From Perlucidibaca wandonensis (GTDB taxonomy: Bacteria; Pseudomonadota; Gammaproteobacteria; Pseudomonadales; Moraxellaceae), in assembly GCF_042677145.1 (NCBI RefSeq), contig NZ_JBHTIT010000001.1:930001-994000 (forward strand): a stretch of 64,000 nucleotides of DNA, given 5' to 3'. Position 1 is the first letter of the stretch. Every line of letters begins with the position of its first letter. Both the position numbers and the translations under genes were made by a program. The notes beneath the pieces are model-generated. The model did not search any database. It worked only from the letters and a program-made list of their open reading frames with translations, and was not told the DNA's origin. Below are positions 60,248-64,000 of this stretch, in pieces.

Positions 60248-61228
60248 TTAAAAAACCGGCAGTGCCTGGCCCTTAAACAAATGATCCACCTCAGCACGTG
60301 CATCGCCACGGTTGAGCACCGCCTCGACCACGCCACGATTAAGGTGCGGGGCAAATGCCTCGATAAAATCGAACATAAAGCCACGCAAAAACGTACCGCG
60401 GCGAAAGCCAATATGCGTCACGCTGGGCTCAAACAAATGCTCGGCCGGCAGCGCCACCAGCTTTCCACCATCAATCTCTGGCTCAAATGCCATCTGCGCG
60501 ATAATGCCGACACCTAAACCTAGGCGCACATAAGTTTTAATGACGTCGGCATCTGTGGCAGTGAACACGACATTGGCAGCAAGGCCTTGCTGTCTAAACG
60601 CCTCATCTAGCTTAGAGCGCCCTGTAAAGCCAAAAACGTAAGTGACAATGTCGTGCTCCGCAATCGCCTCTAAGGTGAGCGGATGCACACGCGTGAGCGG
60701 ATGATCTTTCGGCACCACCACTGTGCGGTTCCACTGGTACGCCGGCAACATCATCAAATCAGCAAAATGCTCTAAAGCTTCTGTCGCGATGGCAAAGTCG
60801 ACGGTGCCGTCGGCGGCCATTTCGGCAATCTGCTGTGGAGTGCCTTGATGCATATGCAAAGTGACTTCGGGGTATTTTCGGCGAAATGCAGCAATTACGG
60901 GCGGTAGACGATAGCGCGCCTGCGTGTGAGTTGTAGCGACCGACAGTGTGCCGCGCGTCTCATCGGAAAACTCTAGTGCAACTTGGCGGATAGAGTCGAC
61001 TTGGCGCAAAACATCGGCCGATAACTTTAAAATCGCCTGCCCTGCCGGCGTCACACGGGACAGGTGCTTGCCGTTACGCGCAAATATTTCTACACCCAGC
61101 TCGTCTTCTAAAAGGCGAATTTGCTTGCTGATGCCGGGCTGCGAGGTAAACAGTGCATTAGCCGTTTGCGACACATTCAGGTCGTGCTGCGAGACCTCCC
61201 AGATATAGCGTAATTGCTGCAACTTCAT
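60248..61228 (-). CDS. cysB: LysR-family transcriptional regulator CysB
   Basis: 326 residues. The N-terminal winged helix-turn-helix starts KLQQLRYIWEV with NVSQTANALFTSQPGISKQI, identical in style to CysB, and the two-lobed effector domain covers 90-300. CysB activates sulfate assimilation genes in response to N-acetylserine and is anti-induced by sulfide or thiosulfate. It is flanked by cysH and a TauE/SafE permease gene, both plausible targets. Confidence 0.94.
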   Translation of the reverse strand: MKLQQLRYIWEVSQHDLNVSQTANALFTSQPGISKQIRLLEDELGVEIFARNGKHLSRVTPAGQAILKLSADVLRQVDSIRQVALEFSDETRGTLSVATTHTQARYRLPPVIAAFRRKYPEVTLHMHQGTPQQIAEMAADGTVDFAIATEALEHFADLMMLPAYQWNRTVVVPKDHPLTRVHPLTLEAIAEHDIVTYVFGFTGRSKLDEAFRQQGLAANVVFTATDADVIKTYVRLGLGVGIIAQMAFEPEIDGGKLVALPAEHLFEPSVTHIGFRRGTFLRGFMFDFIEAFAPHLNRGVVEAVLNRGDARAEVDHLFKGQALPVF

Positions 61229-61244
61229 CTCAAGCCCCTTTCTT

Positions 61245-61264
61245 ATAACTCAATGTCATAACTC
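61245..61264. promoter_or_regulatory. direct repeat ATAACTC in the cysB-permease intergenic region
   Basis: ATAACTC occurs at 61245-61251 and 61258-61264, 13 bases apart, in the 107-base gap between divergent cysB (start 61228) and the permease gene (start 61336). CysB sites often contain ATAA-type half-sites, so autoregulation or permease control is possible. Evidence is weak. Confidence 0.25.
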
Positions 61265-61335
61265 TAGCGTAAAACATTCCTTTGCAGCAGTCCTAAGAAT
61301 GCATATCGTGCCGCCATCATTTTGAGAACTCTAAT

Positions 61336-62133
61336 ATGTTGGTTTCTGAGTTTAGTTTTATTGCTGCCGGTGCATTAGTCGGTTTTGTGGTTGGTCTGAC
61401 TGGCGTGGGTGGCGGCTCATTAATGACGCCTCTGCTAACCATGATGGGCGTACCTTTGCATACCGCCATTGGTACCGACTTGCTTTACGCGTCTATCAGC
61501 AAAACCGGTGGCGCCATTGTGCATCATCGCCATCGCAATATTGATTGGCGCATCACACTAACGCTTGCGACTGGCAGCATTCCTGCTGCGGCACTTACCG
61601 TCTATGCCTTGGCCAATTGGTTTCCCGATGCCAGTGCCTACAAACACATTTTGACCAGCTCACTAGGCTTTATGCTGCTTGTTAGCGCCTTAAGTATCTT
61701 ATTGCGACCTGCAATTCAGCGCCGCATGGCTAAGCGCGAGCAATCAAACTGGGGAGTACGCGCATGGGTTGATCGCCATACGCAGGCACTGACAATTACC
61801 ATGGGCGTTCTGCTTGGTATCCTAGTCACCCTGTCATCCGTTGGCGCCGGCGTCTTCGGTGTCATGGTCTTAGTCACCCTATTCCCTGCCCTAGCCATGA
61901 TTCGCATCATCGGCACCGATGTGACTCATGCCGTCATGCTCACACTCATCGCCGGTCTCGGCCACATGAGCATGGGCCATGTCGACTGGCATATGCTCGG
62001 CTTCTTGCTCATAGGCTCACTGCCCATGATCGTCATCGGCACCACCTTAAGTTCACGTCTGCGCGAAGACATTATTCGCCCAATTTTAGGCGCAACTTTA
62101 TTACTCCTCAGCCTACGGTTCATTTTCATCTAA
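61336..62133 (+). CDS. TauE/SafE-family sulfite/sulfonate permease
   Basis: 265 residues with seven to eight hydrophobic segments and the repeated family motif GLTGVGGGSLMTPLL near the N-terminus, with a second glycine-rich copy GVGAGVFGVMVLV (cut from LSSVGAGVFG) after residue 155. The family exports or imports sulfite, sulfoacetate or similar anions. Divergence from cysB and proximity to cysH suggest a role in sulfur metabolism. The ATG has no strong ribosome binding site. Confidence 0.85.
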   Translation: MLVSEFSFIAAGALVGFVVGLTGVGGGSLMTPLLTMMGVPLHTAIGTDLLYASISKTGGAIVHHRHRNIDWRITLTLATGSIPAAALTVYALANWFPDASAYKHILTSSLGFMLLVSALSILLRPAIQRRMAKREQSNWGVRAWVDRHTQALTITMGVLLGILVTLSSVGAGVFGVMVLVTLFPALAMIRIIGTDVTHAVMLTLIAGLGHMSMGHVDWHMLGFLLIGSLPMIVIGTTLSSRLREDIIRPILGATLLLLSLRFIFI

Positions 62134-62148
62134 AGTTTGAGGTATGAT
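62119..62148 (+). promoter_or_regulatory. promoter of the DAHP synthase gene
   Basis: TATGAT (62143-62148) is a good -10. TTCATT (62119-62124) lies 18 bases before it as a weak -35, partly within the permease 3' end. A start near 62155 leaves a short leader with GGAG at 62161-62164, which then serves the ATG at 62172. Confidence 0.45.
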
Positions 62149-62171
62149 CGCGAGCTACGTGGAGACTATGC

Positions 62172-63251
62172 ATGAGCCTTGATAACACCCAAATTGATGA
62201 CCTAAACATTCGCTCTATCGATGTTTTGGTAACCCCTGCTGAACTCAGAAAAGCGCTGCCCATGAGCCTTGGTGCACATCGCACCGTGGCCGAGGGTCGG
62301 CAAACAATTCGCAATATTTTAGATGGCAAAGATCACCGCATATTTTTGGTGATCGGCCCCTGTTCTATCCATGACCTAAAAGCAGCGCACGAATACGCCC
62401 AGCGCTTAAAGGTTTTGGCTGAAGAAGTCAGCGACAGCATTTATCTGGTCATGCGTGTCTACTTTGAAAAGCCACGCACCACCGTGGGCTGGAAAGGCTT
62501 GATCAACGATCCGCGTATGGACGATAGCTTCCGTATCGAGGAAGGTCTGCACGTTGGTCGCAAGCTGCTCATCGAACTCAATGAAATGGGTCTGCCCTGC
62601 GCTACCGAAGCGCTAGACCCGATGTCGCCGCAGTACTTGCACGACCTCATTGCTTGGTCGGCGATTGGCGCGCGCACCACCGAATCGCAAACGCACCGCG
62701 AAATGTCATCGGGCCTATCTAGCCCTGTTGGCTTTAAAAACGGTACCGATGGCGGCCTAACGGTAGCCACCAACGCTCTGCTATCCGTGCGTAATGCCCA
62801 CAGCTTCTTAGGCATTAATAGCGATGGCAAAGTCGCGGTGATTAACACTACTGGCAACCAGTACGGCCATGTCGTGTTGCGTGGCGGCGATGGCAAACCC
62901 AACTACGACTCAGTGTCTGTAGCACTTGCCGAACGCGCCTTGGAAAAAGCCAAAGCACCGATGAATATCATGATCGATGCCTCACACGCCAACTCCAATA
63001 AAGACCCAGCACTACAACCATTAGTGATGGACAACGTTGCCAATCAAATCGTTGAAGGCAACACTTCCATCATTGGCATGATGATTGAGTCACATCTGAA
63101 GTTTGGTCGCCAAGATATCCCGAAAGACTTAAGCCAACTGGTTTATGGCCAATCAGTGACCGATGGCTGCATCGATTGGGAAACGACTGAGGCCGCCGTG
63201 CGCTCTATGCACGAGAAGCTGAAAGACGTGCTGCCAAAACGTAAAAAATAA
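62172..63251 (+). CDS. aroF: 3-deoxy-7-phosphoheptulonate (DAHP) synthase, class I
   Basis: 359 residues. Class I DAHP synthase motifs: VIGPCSIHD, EKPRTTVGWKGLINDP, GARTTESQTHREM and DASHANSNKD. It condenses PEP with erythrose-4-phosphate to open the shikimate pathway. The central SPQYL, AWSAIGARTTESQTHREM and GINSDGKVA stretches look closer to the E. coli AroF (tyrosine-inhibited) paralog than AroG, so the symbol is an inference. The start has GGAG at 7 bases. A strong terminator follows. Confidence 0.9.
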   Translation: MSLDNTQIDDLNIRSIDVLVTPAELRKALPMSLGAHRTVAEGRQTIRNILDGKDHRIFLVIGPCSIHDLKAAHEYAQRLKVLAEEVSDSIYLVMRVYFEKPRTTVGWKGLINDPRMDDSFRIEEGLHVGRKLLIELNEMGLPCATEALDPMSPQYLHDLIAWSAIGARTTESQTHREMSSGLSSPVGFKNGTDGGLTVATNALLSVRNAHSFLGINSDGKVAVINTTGNQYGHVVLRGGDGKPNYDSVSVALAERALEKAKAPMNIMIDASHANSNKDPALQPLVMDNVANQIVEGNTSIIGMMIESHLKFGRQDIPKDLSQLVYGQSVTDGCIDWETTEAAVRSMHEKLKDVLPKRKK

Positions 63252-63289
63252 GGTCTGCTCGATAGGGGCTTTAGAGCTCCCTTGTTGCA

Positions 63290-63329
63290 GACACAAAAAA
63301 GCCCGGTCATTGCCGGGCTTTTTTGTGTC
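63290..63329. terminator. bidirectional intrinsic terminator between DAHP synthase and nfuA
   Basis: A 17-bp perfect stem, GACACAAAAAAGCCCGG (63290-63306) with its complement at 63313-63329, closes a TCATTG loop. Both arms give T-runs, so it ends the plus-strand gene and the convergent nfuA (stop 63335). Confidence 0.95.
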
Positions 63330-63334
63330 ACCAC

Positions 63335-63979
63335 TTATCTAAAATAAGCGTTGTCTTTCACCGTATGGTCGGTCTCATCTGTAACGCGATGCAGCTCAGG
63401 AATCAATCCTTTTAGCGTAGTTTCTACGCCCTGCTTCAAGGTCATATCGACAGCCGAGCAACCTTGGCAGCCGCCGCCAAACTTCAGCACGGCAACCCAA
63501 CCTTCAGGCTCTTCGAAGCAACCAGTCAGCGACACATTGCCATTGTGTGCAGCAAGACCAGGGTTCACTTCACTGAACAGCACATGGTTAATACGCTCTT
63601 CCATTGGGCTGTCAGATGAAATATTGGGTACTTTCGAGCGTGGCGCTTTAAAAGTGAGCTGGCCGCCCATGCGATCTTTGTTGAAATCGATCACGGCATC
63701 GACGAGATAAGTTACCGAGCGACCATCGACATAGGCTGGGAAACCTTCAAAGTCAACGCGCACGTCTTCTTCTTTCTCTTCGCCTTTGGTGCAATAAGCC
63801 ATGCAGCATTCTGCGCGCGGCGTGCCGGGATTTTCGACAAAAATTCGCACACCAATGCCGTCACTGTTTTGCTTGGCTAATAATTCGCGCAGATAGCCTT
63901 GAGCCGTCTCCGTAATCTCAAGATTGGTGATGGCTTGCGCATCGAAAGAAACCGATTGATTTACTTCAGGCTGACTCAT
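63335..63979 (-). CDS. nfuA: Fe-S biogenesis protein NfuA
   Basis: 214 residues from the ATG at 63979, which has AAGGAG 6 bases upstream; a GTG at the very window edge is less likely. The N-terminal degenerate A-type domain (about 20-115, with ECCMAYC) lacks the full cluster-ligand set, and the C-terminal Nfu domain has CQGC (Cys171, Cys174) that binds a [4Fe-4S] cluster at the dimer interface. NfuA delivers clusters to apo-proteins such as aconitase, relevant to AcnD in this window only by function. The upstream region lies beyond the window. Confidence 0.93.
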   Translation of the reverse strand: MSQPEVNQSVSFDAQAITNLEITETAQGYLRELLAKQNSDGIGVRIFVENPGTPRAECCMAYCTKGEEKEEDVRVDFEGFPAYVDGRSVTYLVDAVIDFNKDRMGGQLTFKAPRSKVPNISSDSPMEERINHVLFSEVNPGLAAHNGNVSLTGCFEEPEGWVAVLKFGGGCQGCSAVDMTLKQGVETTLKGLIPELHRVTDETDHTVKDNAYFR

Positions 63980-64000
63980 GGAAGCTCCTTTATCGCCCAC

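Noticed and set aside
1..64000. Defence islands, prophage, integrative elements, CRISPR arrays, tRNA or rRNA genes
   Set aside because: I read through all gaps and found no repeat-spacer pattern, integrase, transposase, toxin-antitoxin pair or recognisable tRNA; gene content is housekeeping throughout.

Overview
The window looks like a chromosomal core segment of a free-living gammaproteobacterium. Gene content and order resemble the Pseudomonadales and their former Oceanospirillales relatives: rssB/rssC-like genes beside mlaA, pepN with a DUF2797 gene, yeaC and nadK, and clpA-clpS-icd followed by rluE-mnmA-hflD-purB. Nearly all genes encode housekeeping functions and are tightly packed, with many 1-4 bp start/stop overlaps. 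I see no phage, insertion sequence, integrase, CRISPR array, rRNA or tRNA.

Layout. 1-280: tail of an unidentified gene, then a Fur-box-like site and a terminator that may bound a small RNA. 288-7001 (minus): methylcitrate cycle operon gntR-prpB-prpC-acnD-prpF, with a readable promoter and two matching operator copies. 7180-10115 (minus): an exported metallo-beta-lactamase-fold hydrolase and an AT-rich lipoprotein. 10211-12125 (plus): dusA-tal. 12148-15699 (minus): KAS III - mlaA - response regulator/PP2C - STAS protein. 15836-24190: hrpA, fadD, an M61 peptidase and a divergent alpha/beta hydrolase. 24224-29743 (minus): MoxR ATPase, VWA protein, DUF1499 protein, ycgL, rnd and an acyl-CoA dehydrogenase. 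29827-39556 (mostly minus): rlmKL, pyrD, pepN, DUF2797, yeaC, nadK and a QueD-like protein. 39758-44134: mdh, a CorA transporter, rraA, an epimerase, a lytic transglycosylase and a Rieske protein. 44228-47715: divergent ppsA and ppsR. 47790-47863: a perfect 28-bp inverted repeat. 47875-58629: clpA-clpS-icd (minus) and rluE, mnmA-hflD, purB-roxA-pabB (plus). 58720-63979: thrH, cysH, cysB, a TauE/SafE permease, DAHP synthase and nfuA.

The genes suggest a respiratory heterotroph that uses fatty acids and propionate: methylcitrate cycle, two acyl-chain enzymes, PEP synthase with its regulatory kinase/phosphorylase, malate and isocitrate dehydrogenases, and assimilatory sulfate reduction with CysB control.

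I found no convincing new multi-gene system. The observations most worth checking are the possible Fur-controlled small RNA at the left end, the paired GntR operators 104 bp apart, the response regulator whose phospho-acceptor Asp appears to be Glu, the 28-bp palindromic repeat beside clpA, and an unannotated 30-codon reading frame between the QueD-like gene and nadK. All start choices, motif positions and regulatory sites were read by eye; family names rest on recognised motifs, not on searches. No intergenic gap exceeds 300 bases.
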